Part shown: positions 31,890-44,462 of the stretch, piece by piece
Position numbering within the stretch: position 1 is the stretch's first letter
How the letters are laid out: each line of letters starts with the position of its first letter
From: Diphasiastrum complanatum
Lineage: Eukaryota > Streptophyta > Lycopodiopsida > Lycopodiales > Lycopodiaceae
Length of the DNA stretch: 64,000 nucleotides
Reading direction: 5' to 3'
Assembly: GCA_029204225.1 (NCBI GenBank)
Contig: CM055097.1
Location: forward strand, 31,648,802 to 31,712,801
Position numbers and translations under genes: made by a program
The notes under the pieces: generated by a model
Databases searched by the model: none
What the model was told of the DNA's origin: nothing
The model's input: only the letters and a program-made list of their open reading frames with translations

Positions 31890-33283
31890 GAAGATCCATG
31901 GTGGATATATAGTGGGGCCTCTTCCCACATGCTAGCCATAAAGAGTATTTCTACTGTCTTACTCCTTTTGGTGCTAGTAGATCTATCTTTACAACTAATG
32001 ATATTGAATGCAAGGTAGAAGGAGGGCTCAATCCCCGGAAGCCTTGCATCTTCCAAGAAAAGTAAACTTGATGGAGTTTCTCTATGTACTTCAATTGCAA
32101 AAAACCTTCTAAATGTTAGTCAAATGCTTGTTGACAATGGTTTTGTGGTAGACTTGAAAATTCTTGTTAAATCAAGAGGGATGGTAAGGTTGGGGCTTTT
32201 GGAGTGAGATTTGGAAGGCTTTTCAAATTGCATGCAAGTGTTGTGCCTAAAATTCTTGTGATGAGTGCCAAGGAAAAAGTTTCTCAGGAGGAGATATGGC
32301 ATAAGAGGCTTGGACATGTCAATTTCAAGTGTTTGGACAACATGGCAAGGGATGGAATAGCTCTCGACCTACCTATAGGCTTGGTAAAAGTGGATTTTGT
32401 ATGCAGGTCTTGTGCTTTGGCTAAGGCACATAAGCTTCCTTTTTCAAAATCTCTCATGAGGAGATCATCTCCTCTAGAATCAATTCATTTTGATGTGCAT
32501 TTTTCTAAGACACCTAGTATTGGTGGAGCTACTATGTTCTTATTTTTATTGATGATCATAGTAGATATGGTTGGGTTTACCTCCTTACAACAAAGGCAAA
32601 TTTTTTTGAGTGCTTTTTATCTTTCAATTCATTAGTGGAAATGCAGATAGATCATAAAAAAATCAAGATTTTTAGATTAGATAATGGAGGTGAATTTATC
32701 TCTAATGAATTCAAAGCTTTATGTGAGCATCATAGCATTAAAATGGAGATTACGTGTGCCTATTCCCCTCAAAATAATGAAGTGTCTGAGAGGAGAAATA
32801 GGACACTTTATGAATGTGCTAAGTCTATGAGATTGGATGCATACTTATCTGAAAGGTTTTGGGGTGAAGCCTCCTGTTGTGCCAACTACTTGTGTAATTG
32901 AGTTGCTTCTAGTGCTATTGATGGCAAACCTCCTTCTGAGATTTTGTATGGAGACAAGCCTTGCTTGAAAAATCTTAGTATATTTCGTTGTTTATGCTAT
33001 GTTCATGCTCCTTTGAAAACTAGAAGCAAAAAAGATGCTAATTCATTGATTGGCATGATGGTTGGCCATATATGGAGAATCAAGCACAGGGTATAGAATC
33101 TTCATTCATTCTTCCAATAAGATTCTAGTATCTCATGATGTGATCTTTGATGAGTCAAATATGTTTATGCTTGATGATAAGTTAATTCGTGTCTTTGATT
33201 TTGCTTTGAACATCTTCAAGAATTTGAAAGCTTCAGAGTTTTGGAAAACCTTTGGAAGTGTGAACATGGTCATACTTGAATGA
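31890..33283 (+). mobile_element. Ty1/copia remnant: protease to integrase
   Basis: Decayed protease-like sequence at about 31890-32160 leads into the GAG-pre-integrase domain (EIWHKRLGHVNFKCLDNMA, CRSCALAKAHKLPFSKS) at 32286-32460. The integrase core follows: first Asp in ESIHFDVHF, second in FRLDNGGEFISNEF (32635 frame), and Glu in NEVSERRNRTLYE. All three acidic residues are readable, but stops and frame changes occur near 32632 and 32900. The C-terminal part (GYRIFIHSSNKILVSHDVIF) ends at 33283. No reverse transcriptase or LTR. Confidence 0.85.
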
Positions 33284-33299
33284 TTTTCTAGCAAACTTT

Positions 33300-34992
33300 C
33301 CTAAATTATGGCTTTCACATATTGGATGATTTGCAACGCTAGATAAATCTGAGTCATGTACAAAATTTTGCCTATATATGTGCAATATATTATTGTCATT
33401 AATGTGGGCCAGTCTGTAATGCCAAAGTAGATTTATTGATTCAGGTGGAAGTGTTCAAAGCTTGGACATTAGGAAAAGAGATTTGACTCAACTTATACAA
33501 GTAACGTTATCTCATTTTGAGTGCAAGGACATTCATTGAACTATCATGGATTTGACAACAATCGGAATTGAATTCAACTCTATGTCTTAAGTCTACTATC
33601 TTGCTTTATAGATAACAAATTCTTTTGTAGACTAGGGATGTAAAGTACCATAGGAATGCACTTTACTTTTCCATTCTGAAAATGGAGCTTTACGATACTT
33701 TCACCAATGATATGTTGAGCACTATCATCACCTAGTTAAACATATATGTTGGTGACATTCGACTGATATTGCTAGAACCAATCCTTGTGAAAGGTCATGT
33801 GTTGTGTAGTTCTAGAATCCATAAACCATGAGTTGTCTCCAGTTTGCTCGTCTGATATTTGCCATGAAGGCAAATCGATCATGCTTGATATGTGTCACTT
33901 GTGTTGCCTCTATGGCATTCACTTATTGTTGAACTACATGCTTTGTGTTGCTACTTCTTATGTTTCAGGACTTTGCAACCTTGAATATCATTGTTGGTTT
34001 GCTTGTAGGACTTGCAAAATGTTTTGGTCTTTGTGGATGATAGTTGCTCATTCATTTATTGCCGATCATCACTTTGATGGTTCTTCTTTTGAGTCTATTT
34101 TTTTTTGCTTATTTAGACCTTTCTTTGAGAATAAGACCTGAGTGTCTGAAATGGTACCGTTGTTGAGTGTCTTCTTCTAAGTTTTTTTTGAAGTAACATT
34201 GTTATATCTCTTGTAAGAGCTATTTCTACTGTGTAGACATCATCATTACCCAGCTTTCATATAAAACATGTAAGCTCAACAACAAGCTCATTACTAAATT
34301 CGAGTCTTGAATTACATATCCTATGGTAGCCATTTGTTCAAATAGATTTTTAAAGTTGTTGAGATGATCAGTCATCGATTCATTGTCTAACATTCGTAGT
34401 GAGAAGAATTTCTTATATAGAAATAATTTAGCAGAAACATCTCTAACATGGTAGAGAGTGTTTAGAATATCCCATACTTCTTTGGAAGTTTGGGCTTTGC
34501 TTACATGACTAAGCAATGAATCTTGAATGTTTAAGATTAGTAAATCAAAGGCTTTTCCATCCTATATTATCCACTTAATAAGTGCTTTTTGATCAGTTAG
34601 AAGTTTTTGCTCTGTTCCTTCTACGACTTCGCATAACTATATAGTCAATAAAATGACTTTTATTTTGGATCTCCACATGTGGTAATTACTTCCATCCAAT
34701 TTGTTGATCATCGACACATATTACTAAAGGAATTCATTCGTGGATGATAAAGACAAGCAAAATAATGAATGAAATGTTGCTAGCTTTTCTCAATCTATTA
34801 TAGTTCAAGCGGTCTATTGAAGTGCAAGTAGCAACTTGGTTTGATATGTTCATGCAGAAACCAACTTCAGTACGTTAGTAATAACCAACTTTAATATCAT
34901 GATGGAGCAATAACCAGGCTTTGATATCAAGTGGCAAAAATATGATGATGGACTTGAGAGATTCACTTTGAGTATGAAAACTCTGATACCAT
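33300..34992 (-). mobile_element. Ty1/copia remnant: PBS, gag, protease (opposite strand)
   Basis: Reads on the minus strand from a primer-binding site at 34992-34981 (TGGTATCAGAG on minus). The gag piece at 34516-34226 contains LNTLYHVRDVSAKLFLYKKF and DHLNNFKNLFEQMA. Protease-like sequence with WFMDSRTTQHMTFHKDWF lies near 33835-33780; DSG is altered to DSR. Stops throughout. A 5' LTR should lie beyond 34992 but its outer edge is not identified. It converges tail to tail with the copia remnant ending at 33283. Confidence 0.75.
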
Positions 34993-35519
34993 GTTCTATG
35001 TGATTAGATAAATGCAACTACCTATTAGTTCCGTGGTTGTAATAAAATTTTGCAAATTCGATATCGATCAATTTAATCTGCTCTTCATAACAATTTGAGG
35101 CATCATAGACATCCATGGTTGTTTTGATAGATAGCTGGTTAGTTCGATTAGTCAGTTAGCAATATGGAATAAGGAATATACAAAACTAGATAGAACGAAC
35201 AAAGATTGTGAATTGAACCGTGAACTTGAACTGAATGAATTAGTCTGAAATGTAAGATAAGAGGAAGATTAGTAACTGATATTCATGTATTAAGATATGT
35301 TGGAATGAAAAACTGAAAGGTAATTAATTCAATAACAAAATTGTTGTATTACAATGATAAAAGACATTCAAGTGTTGCGTGGATACCATATTGAGATGAC
35401 CAAAGCTATCGTGTAGATAGTTGACGTTGTTCACTATGTCTCTACCTGTCTGATGCATTTGATTGCATGTATATTCATTCTCATCCTCAGATTACCATGC
35501 ATTACATTCCATAATTGCA

Positions 35520-35640
35520 ATCATAACCGAACGCGGTTGACTTAGTTGGTTAGCTTGGCATCCAAAGTTTTTTTTGGTCCCAAGTTCGAGCCTCCACTTG
35601 GAAACAAAGAAGCATGTTTGAGATCATAATTAGATCATGC
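35520..35640 (+). repeat. tRNA-like SINE copy
   Basis: A-box-like TTGACTTAGTTGG at 35537-35549 and B-box AGTTCGAGCC at 35583-35592, then CTTGGAAACAAAGAAGCATG. The B-box and its downstream sequence match a minus-strand fragment at 36399-36444, which supports a repeat family rather than chance. No active tRNA fold. Confidence 0.6.
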
Positions 35641-36382
35641 TCTCGCTCTGATTCTATACACATAAATAGAGAGCACAAGTGCTTGGAGATTTATGATGGT
35701 TGCTAGGATATAAAGCACTTGATATTATTAAAGATGGTAGATTGATATACCAAGTACTGACTTAGACTCATTATACCTCTCGTACAAGCAACAATAGATA
35801 TTTGACATAGTTGTTTAGGATCGTACGTGAATTCCGCGTTAGTGTGTTAAATCACCTCATCCTGTGTATTTTGGTTTGTCTTCTGTTCGTTTCTACAGGC
35901 TGTATATAGTTAAGGGCAGTCCTTAAAAGATTTAGGTTGTGGAGAGGAAGAATTATATTTTGAGTGGTATTGTGAAAATGCTGACCGACATGTCCATTGA
36001 CTGGTCAAATGTCGACACTTCCACCAAATGGGCTTTTTACATTGAGTCGACATTTGACATATGTACCAATCGTCATTCTTTGGGGTTTATGCCGATCGAC
36101 ATTTTAGGACTTTTATTTTGGCCATTTTCGTTGAGTAACAAAAATGGCCCGATCGGCTTCTTTGCCTACTTATGCCTTTTGATATTTTTTGATCGCTAAA
36201 CTTCGTTTTGTGGACTCGGGATTTTCATTGACCAACGTCGACGATCTGTACAAGATTTAGTGTATTTATGCAGACTTAATCTCGTGTATTTCTGTAAAAT
36301 GTGCCGAACTCAGTGTATTTCTACAGATTGCTGAAAAACTTGAGTATTTATGCAAACTGAACAGGTCCTTTTAGAAGTGAGT

Positions 36383-36460
36383 GGGAATTCTAATAATGTT
36401 TCTTGGTTTCCAAGGGAGGGCTCGAACTTGAGATCAAAGAAATTGGGAATTCTAACAATG
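36383..36460 (-). repeat. Short SINE fragment flanked by a 16-bp target duplication
   Basis: The direct repeats GGGAATTCTAATAATG (36383-36398) and GGGAATTCTAACAATG (36445-36460) differ at one base. They bracket 46 bp that on the minus strand read CAAGTTCGAGCCCTCCCTTG and continue GAAACCAAGAAA, matching the SINE copy at 35583-35620. Confidence 0.65.
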
Positions 36461-38689
36461 GCTTGGCCTTAATGTAAATGTTATGTATATAGACCATTAA
36501 TTGGTAAGATAGTGGCTTAATAAATTATGAAAAAAGAAAAAAGAAAAAGAAAAAAGGGAGGAGCTTTGAGCATATGATCACAATAGCTTTCAGCTTGGAG
36601 ATGAACCAAAAAATGCAGATTTTAAACCAAACTCACCCAAAGGTTTAAAATTCATTCTTAAGATTCAGTGAACTTTGGGAGAATCATAAGAATAGCTTTT
36701 AGTGAAATCAATTTGCAAAGACCATTGGGAAAGTCGGCAAAGTATAAGAATGAAACCGATACCTTTTCTCAAAAATTGGCAATATAAAAATTTTCACATA
36801 GTTTTTTAGGCCTTGCATGACTTGAAGAGAGCGGGTTAAATTTCTTCAATTATGATTTTCTATCATGATGGATTTTTTTTCCATCTCCTTAATGACAAGG
36901 GACCAATTTCTCCTATTTTGATCTTAATGAGATCTAGCCTCTTATAGAGGTCACTAGCTATTTCAATTTCATATTCTACTATGGGATCTCTTATCGTACT
37001 TTCTATAACATCTACTAGATTCTCATGGGAGTACGCACGTAGTGAATTCAAAATATCTACTACTAGTTGCATTTATGAATCTCATCTAAAGTCTTTTATG
37101 AGTGGTAGTCCTTAAAAAATTGAGAAGTTTCAAAATATGCAAGTTATTTATTAAATGTCATATAAAGCCTTTTATGAGTAGCAATTCGTAAAAGTTTAAA
37201 AGTTTTTTTAAAAAAAAAAAAGCGTTAGAACATGGTGAACAACTTTGCATTGAACAACTTTACCCATACACCACGCTTTGATAAACAAATCAAAAAATTG
37301 CATGCTTTTTGAGGGTAAGGCAAAAAATATATGGGCAACAAGTGATCAGATGTGTTGGTGAATGGTGGGGATCAGCCAGGACCCAGGTGAATAAAAAGAG
37401 AGATGATCTATGTGAGGCCCATTGGTCCGTACTAAATATAATTTTTGATTCCGTACAAATTGGCATATCTCTTAGGATCTCTTTCTGCTGTACCTTCTTC
37501 GCCGATTCAAACTGTAGTTCTTTTTGGCAGTACCGATCGACAGCCGAGGTCTGACGCTCATTTTCTCTAATTCTATCTACGATGATGTATTCGTGCCTGT
37601 TCGTATCATTTAAAATCCATAGATTATAGATGCCATTCCATTCCGCTTCCATTTTGGCGAAGTCTATATCTTTTCAAGGAAGGGGAGAATTTGGAGGACA
37701 TGATGACTTTTCTGGAAGAATATGTTTCAAGTACGGACTCTTCATTAAACTTTCTATATTTGTTTCTTGATATTTAAATTGTACATACTTGTTAAAAGGC
37801 TTTCTTTATTGTGTAGCTATTACGTTGCCCTAATCTCTCTGTATTGGAGAATTGATGTTCAATTACAAAGAACCTATAATCTATTTGGTATTTCGGATTT
37901 ATGAATTTCACAGAGTTAACGGTGACATTGAATTACCACGGATATGTCGATTTTCTTCAGCAATGGGAAGTTGAGCTCTTAGAATTTATTGGGAAAAGTA
38001 CCAATCGACATTGGTATTGAGGTTAATTCTGCTTGGTGTGAATTTATGCTAGAGGAGCTCCATATGCTACACTCCATAGCTTAACCAAAATAGTCTGTGT
38101 GTAGATGAAGCTCCACCCCACCACCTGTTGTCCTTATAATACCTCTATACTTGCCTTTCCTAATCTCGGTCACATGGTCTATTAGTGGTTGGCGACGATA
38201 CTGATTGGGACTCCATATCTTGACCTGATTGAAACTTGTCATGATTGCTGCAGGCCACCCCCATGCCCATTATGTCTCGATGATCACTGGACCACCCCAA
38301 CCTATTGTCGGCTAGCCCTAGTCATGGTCTGGTCTACATAAGTACTTGACAACTAGGTGCACGATAGTTATTCCTGTCCCTCTTGCTGAATATCAATTTG
38401 CAAGCACATTGGGTTGCATCTGGCAAGACCTAATTCAATCTAATGTAGGTGCCTAATTTGGTTGTATCTTGCTGGTTTATACCAAATTTGTTGGTCAATT
38501 GACCCTCTTGGCAACCGGCTTGCTTGGGTTTATGTTTGTTCTAGTATTTACCAATCTGTCGATTCAATGGGGATCTATCTGTGGCTTAGATTCGAAATCA
38601 GAAAGCTAGCCCAAATTGGCCTGCCCCAAAAAATGGAAGTTTTCTACTTTGTGCATTTTGAAGAGGTGTGTGTGAAACTCTTTTGAGAG
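36461..38689. other. Intergenic sequence without recognisable content
   Basis: No gene or repeat is supported. The frame at 37652-37290 on minus has no family motif. Confidence 0.45.
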
Positions 38690-38960
38690 AACTCAAACAG
38701 GGAGAAAGAGGAAGGAAAGCAAGTGCCAAGGAGGAGAAATGAGACGAGTGGAGAGGACAAAGAAGTTAGAAATTAGAATAACTAGAGAGAAGAAGAGAGT
38801 CGAGGAAGAAGAGGCTAATTGGCAGGATTCAAAAAATCAATCCTTAAACTTTAGCAAATTAAAGCAAGGAGAAGATGATGAAGGAGAGAGTAGGGAGAGG
38901 CAAGGGTAAGGTAGAACTTAGAAGAGGGTAAGGGAGAAGAAGAGGGAAGAGGGGAGAAGA
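38690..38960. repeat. Purine-rich tract
   Basis: About 270 bp dominated by GA/GGA/GAA on the plus strand with few pyrimidines; low complexity but not a pure microsatellite. Confidence 0.7.
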
Positions 38961-39610
38961 GTCTTTGATTCTCGAAGACCTTAAACTCTACTATTTAGAG
39001 GAGGCTTGAAAGGAAGAAGGATAGTATACCTGCTGGGCTCTCACTAGTGGATGTTTGATTTTGTGATTGGTAGCTACATGTTGCTGGTGTGACTCCTCTT
39101 TCCATGATTCTGATTGATCCATAGCTTGGGGTTAGATCCGTTCGATCTAGGTTTGGTTGGGTTGGTTTATCCACCACCTGTTCCCTTGTGTTGTTGCTTT
39201 GTATGGTATGTTCAGACTAGAATCCTGTTGTGAGGACTTTATAGTGTGGGTGAGGCTGCTACCTCTATAGGCACATTAGTGGCAATGCCAATGTCATTGA
39301 GGGGCAGCAGGCACCTTAGAGATAGAGATTTGTATATCTCCCAATACTGGAAAATGAACGATGAAATAGCTTGCCTCTCCTTTCACCTAGCAAAGACCCT
39401 TGAATAGAAGTATTAGGAATTAATGTTTACCCCTAGTGCTAGTTTGGCTTGCCTGTGTGCTATTATCGAGGTCATTTTTATTTATAGTAAATCATAAAGT
39501 CAAGTTAATTAGACGTGCATGTAGATGGGCGCCCTAATACAAGTGTAGAGTTTGGATTTACACTTAGTTATTCATTATGGGTCTTGTGCCCAAAATAGAT
39601 AGTAATAATA
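38961..39610. other. Intergenic sequence without recognisable content
   Basis: Nothing supportable was seen in this stretch before the copia fragment. Confidence 0.4.
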
Positions 39611-39619
39611 GCAACTAGA

Positions 39620-40080
39620 TTTTTGCCTTCCAAGACGGGTGGCAAAGGGAAAAAGAAGAAGAAGAAGCAGCGTAATCTGGAAGATAATCAATCAAATCAA
39701 CCAGAAGATGGGAAGAAAGCAGTTCGAAAGGGAAATTGCTTTATTTGCGGAAAATCAGGGCGTTAAGCGAAGGAGTGCTGGCACAACAAGTTCAAGAAGT
39801 AGGATGAAAATTTTGATGAAGAAGAAGGATTTAATACAAAATTATGTGCCTTGGATCTTGAAGACTGTGAGTTGTTTTCAACATCAACATCTTCTGGTAA
39901 CTTCTCGAAGGAAGAGGAGTGGTGGTTTATTGATTCAGGAGCTTCTAAGCATATGACACCTAGGTGAGAGTGGTTTGTCTAGTTTTCAAAACCTAGATGA
40001 TGGATCAAGTGTGAAGTTAGTACATGTGACAAATCTAGTACTAGTGAGAATTTAATGTACTTGAAGAAACAATTCGACAC
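39620..40080 (+). mobile_element. Ty1/copia fragment: zinc knuckle and protease motif
   Basis: A Lys-rich gag tail leads to a decayed knuckle (NCFICGKSGR, then a stop and AKECW). An acidic linker and a protease motif WWFIDSGASKHMTPR follow near 39927-39965. In-frame stops replace several codons, including one before EWFV. Confidence 0.78.
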
Positions 40081-40886
40081 TCTCTTTTGTCTTATTTCTT
40101 AGGTCTATGGTCTGATGTAACCTACTTTTGCAATGTAGCCAAGTTTGGACCTGCAACTTGCTCTTGCAATGTAACTAAGCTAAAAAACATGTTGCTTATT
40201 TGCTAGAGATATTGGATTTACTCTACATTGCGCTCGTGGTTCCAACTTGTAAACTACATCTCTGACTCCCTTATGATCTCCCGTGGTCTCACAAATCCTA
40301 GGAGATATCTTGGTGCACTTCTTTGTTTATAATACCTCCGACTTTGGAGGTATCAGAATTTCATGTCTTCTATAAGTCGATATTAAGAAACTTCTCATGC
40401 ATAACTCTCTACTTCACTGAAGCTTTGGTGAGATCTTGCCAACCTTTGTTGCATCTGAGCCATAAACTTTGCATCGCTTGGTATTGTGTGCAAGATCCTT
40501 ATGGTTGTTGGGCTATCTGGCCTAAATGAAAATTGAATTCAGTTGAACACGATTGCTTGTGGACAATCATCTCTTGTTATCATAGTAAATCCAAAAGACT
40601 TATTTGCTCTTCCTTATTCATTTGATAAGGAATGCAACAATGGATGTACTCTCTAATATCTCGTTGCAAACATTGCTCTGAACTAGTGCCTCTTTAGTTA
40701 AGTCACAAACTGAATTCATAGTTGAGGATGTCTAGTGCCTCTTTAGTCAGGTCATAAACTCAATTCATATTTGAGAATGTGTGAAAGATCTTACAGAGAA
40801 GTCCATTCATGTCTTGCATGAACTGATAATCATTTTTTTAAGCATACATTCTTTCTTGGTGTACCTAACTAGGTGCACATCTCCAT
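40081..40886. other. Intergenic sequence left of copia element A
   Basis: No recognisable coding or RNA features, apart from a short near-duplicate, TAGTGCCTCTTTAGT(T/C)A, near 40684 and 40735. Confidence 0.4.
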
Positions 40887-40891
40887 ATGAC

Positions 40892-41155
40892 TGTCAATAA
40901 TAAGATATGCAACATCAAGCATTCACCATAAGCATTCAACAACAAGAAGGCAGAAGAAGAACACGCACTGTCACACTATCACCCTAACTCATACAGAATG
41001 TAAAATGTACAAATAAACCCTGAACCCCTGATAGAGAGAGAAAACCTATGAGTAGACCAATAGACTAGCCTACGGCTAATGACAGCTGGTCACAGCTGTC
41101 AACATTATTGTACCTCGTAAACAATAACAATGAAGTTTATCATTGATTTCTAACA
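40892..41155 (-). repeat. Element A 3' LTR
   Basis: 264 bp with TG...CA ends in minus orientation (TGTTAGAAATC to TTATTGACA). It matches 47406-47670 almost throughout. Confidence 0.95.
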
Positions 41156-42250
41156 CTCTCCCTCAATGATAAAATTACATTCTTCTATTCCTAATGGAGT
41201 ACGAAACCTCTTAAATTTACATCTACCTAATGACTTAGTAAAAATATCTGCCATTTGATCTTCAGATTTACAAAAAACAAGATCAATGGCTCCATCAAGA
41301 ATTTTCTCTCGAACAAAATGGTAGTGTATTTCGATGTGCTTGGTTCGAGCATGTAAAACTGGATTTTTGGCAAGGTGAATGCAACTTTGATGATCGCAAG
41401 ATATAGTAGTCGCATCCACCTGTGGTTGACCTAAATCCACAAGCAATCTTCGTAACCATACCGCTTCTTGTGTAGCATTGCTGAGTGCTCGATATTCAGC
41501 TTCCGTTGATGATAAGGCTACTGTAGGTTGCTTTTTGCTGCTCCATGAAATTGCAATTGTACCATAACTAAATGTATGACCACTGGTAGATCTTCTGTCA
41601 TCAATATTACCTGCCCAATCGGTATCTGTATAACCTACCAACATTGGCGCTTCAGGCTGATCATACTTCAAACCAAAATTCAATGTCCTTCGAATGTATC
41701 TGAGAATATGTTTAGCAGACTTCCAGTGTGCTTGACTAGGATCTTGCGTAAATTGACTAACAACACCAACAACATAAGAAATATCAGGTCGTGTGTGTGT
41801 CAAAGATATCAAACTACCCACCAGCTGTCTATACAAATAAGCATCCACTTTCTCAGATTCATCATATGCAATAAGCTTCATGTTGACATCCATAGGTGTA
41901 CTCAAAGGCTTACAATCCTGCATATTGAACTTATAAAGCAAATCTCATGCATATTTGCTTTGTGTAAGAAATACCATGTCTTCCTTTTGCCATACTTCAA
42001 TGCCAAGACAATAGTGCATCAATCCTAGATCACTCATGTCAAAAGCATTGGAAAGATCTGATTTTATTTCATCAATGAAGCTCTCATTACTTCCTGTAAT
42101 AATCAAATCATCCACGTACAACACAATTAACACTATTTCTGAATCTTGCCTTAGAATGTAAAGATTAGGATCAGCATCACTCTTTACCATTCCCCTTCGC
42201 TTGAAGTGTTCATCAATGCAAGAGTACCACGCCCGTAGTGCTTGCTTCAA
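41150..42250 (-). pseudogene. Element A reverse transcriptase C-terminus and RNase H
   Basis: 42250-41945 holds the reverse transcriptase segment with the catalytic VLYVDDLIITG; a stop separates it from 41941-41150. The second frame opens LYKFNMQDCKPLSTPMDVNM and contains the copia RNase H motifs LVGYTDTDWAGNIDDRRSTS, ALSSTEAEYRALS and DHQSCIHLAKNP. It ends at the PPT. The upstream half of reverse transcriptase and all of integrase are missing. Confidence 0.93.
41156..41165 (-). promoter_or_regulatory. Element A polypurine tract
   Basis: TGAGGGAGAG on minus, immediately before the TG of the 3' LTR. Confidence 0.85.
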
Positions 42251-43023
42251 TTTATAAATGGCTTTGTTGAGCTTACAAACGAGATGGTCTCATTTGCCAT
42301 CAGCTTGTCCAACTTCATCACCATTGTCAGTTTCCTTGAGTTCTGAAAACCACTCTTTCCTTGAAGTCATGTGCTTGGATGCACCACTATCAATGTACCA
42401 GGTATCCTTGGCTTCATCACTTGTCATTAATGCTGTAATGAACAATTTTGAACTCTCACCTGTATCATCTTCATCTTGATTATCATCGTATTGATGTTGA
42501 TCAGTATAATTGTTTTCATAATAATAGTCATCAAATTGATGTTGATCAGCATAATTTCCCGCTTGTCATTTGTCTTTTCTTTGTTCCATCTCCTTCTGTT
42601 TCTTGAAGCATTCACGCTCCCAGTGGCCAGGTTTGTTGCAGTACCTACAATTTCTAGGTTTAACTTGTCTTGAATAGCCGCGTCCTTGACCTCGGCCTTG
42701 ATTCCAATTGCCTCGATTCGGACTATCATTGACTTGCTCATGAAATTGTTGAAATGATCCCCGACTTGAGTTTCCTCCTCTCGATTGATACCTTCCACGG
42801 CCAAATCTTCCACCTCGTCCTCTAACTGCAAGAGCTTGATCATAGCTCCTGTTACGATGAGTCAAGTTCTCTTGACGTTGCTCTTCTTGCAAAAGCAATC
42901 CACCTAGTTCTTCATAGGTTGGAAGATTTTCTCTTGTGGCTATACTCGTCACAAACATCTGATGTGACTCACTCAGACTATTCAATGTCAATTGCACGAT
43001 CTCACGATCTTGTACTCGCTCTC

Positions 43024-43450
43024 TGTTAGAAGTATTAAATGATAGTTAGTTTCCCATAGGTTACTTTGACCCAAAAGGTCGAGACTTGTGTAACCATGGG
43101 TTAGGTTTATTATTTAGACCATGTTAAGTCAGTTTCAGTTGAGTTGGACCCAATTTTGGTCCAGTAGTAATTCGTGGGTCCAAGTAAAGTCTAATTATGT
43201 TAAGGGACCCTATCTTGACTTTTGGGGGTGCCCTATAATTAGTAGTGGGTCTTGGAAGGTTCTAGAACTTAGATTTTGGAAGAGTCTAGGCCCTTGGAAG
43301 GCCTATTTACATGTACTCTTTGTTCATTTGTAATTCATTCGCTTTCAAGCATTGCTACTCTCTCTCCTTGAGGGCACCTAACCCTCTCCCTCTTCTTCTT
43401 GTATATGGAGATTGAATGTTAGAAGGATCTTGGCACTTTGGTGTCCTACA
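43024..43450 (+). repeat. Element B 5' LTR
   Basis: 427 bp, TGTTAGAAGTATTAAATG to GGTGTCCTACA. It differs from the 3' LTR by about nine substitutions and small indels, by eye. Confidence 0.95.
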
Positions 43451-43462
43451 TGGTATCAGAGC
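43451..43462 (+). promoter_or_regulatory. Element B primer-binding site
   Basis: A perfect copia iMet primer-binding site, TGGTATCAGAGC, adjoining the 5' LTR. Confidence 0.95.
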
Positions 43463-43479
43463 CATGGATCTTCTATGCT

Positions 43480-44160
43480 TGATTTAGGGCGCCCTACCAA
43501 AAGAGATCGTCTTCACTTAGGGATCACAAAAATTCAGCACCTTTGCTGATTTTTTGGAGTGAAGATCCGTATTTTGACTCTTTTCCGTTTTGTGGAGGGC
43601 GCCACACATCAAAGAAGATAACAGGATTTTGGGCGCCCAAAAATCAAGTTGTTGTTTGCTGATTTTTCAGGTTGCAGGAAGGCGCCATTAATTATCTTCT
43701 TCGGGGCTTCTTTTAGGTCGCCCACATCTGTGTAGGTTTATCCTACTTCCGTTGGTCCGCTGCTGCCCTATATTTCAGATTTGCTCCTTTGCAGGACGGC
43801 GCCCATCTACAAGCAATTTCTATTCTTCTGATTTGGCTGAAAAATCAACACCCTTGCTGATTTTACAAAGTGAAGATCTGCTCCTTTTTGCTTGTTTCCA
43901 GGTGTGGAAGAAGGCGCTAGTTTTTTTGTGATGATCCGATCACATTCCGAGGCTGAAAATTGGACAACATATTACCATTTGTAGGGTGTTGCAACAGCCC
44001 TATCCAAGTGTGTATTGTTCACACTTTTTGGCAAGAAAAAAGGGTTCCGAAAAAAGCTTTGTTGGAGGCTAACCTGATAACTTGCTTGCTGGTTTTTGAG
44101 TTTGTAATGCAATTTCAGGCTGAAATTTTCAGCACACAAGGCTTGTAGGAGGGCGAGTTC
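43480..44160 (+). repeat. Element B leader with spaced GGCGCC palindromes
   Basis: GGCGCC or near variants occur near 43488, 43597, 43632, 43681, 43797 and 43911, often as GGGCGCCC. A direct repeat with TTGCTGATTTT followed by AGTGAAGATC occurs near 43542 and 43853. Confidence 0.75.
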
Positions 44161-44462
44161 CTACATCCATCTAATGTGTGATTTCGACACATTCCGGTGC
44201 TGATTTGTCAGATTTGATACTTGCTGGTTTTTGTGTCTTTTAGGGCACATTTAGGGTTTGAAAGTTTATCTTCTTGGCTGGTTCTTATGGCAAGAGATTT
44301 GGGAGCAATTCGTACTTGTTCAGGTGAAGATATGTTGGATGGCACCAACTATTCTTCATGGAGTTGCAAGCTGAGATTTTGCATCGACGTGATGATCAAG
44401 ATTTTATCGGTAACAAGATCTGTCTTATATCATTTGAGATTTTGCAAGACCTCTAAAAGTGC

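Noticed and set aside
35939-36199. 86-codon plus-strand frame
   Set aside because: No recognisable motif, splice context or neighbouring exon; likely chance.
37290-37652. 120-codon minus-strand frame between the host genes
   Set aside because: It shows no domain motif and the surroundings give no splice or repeat context; not called as a gene.
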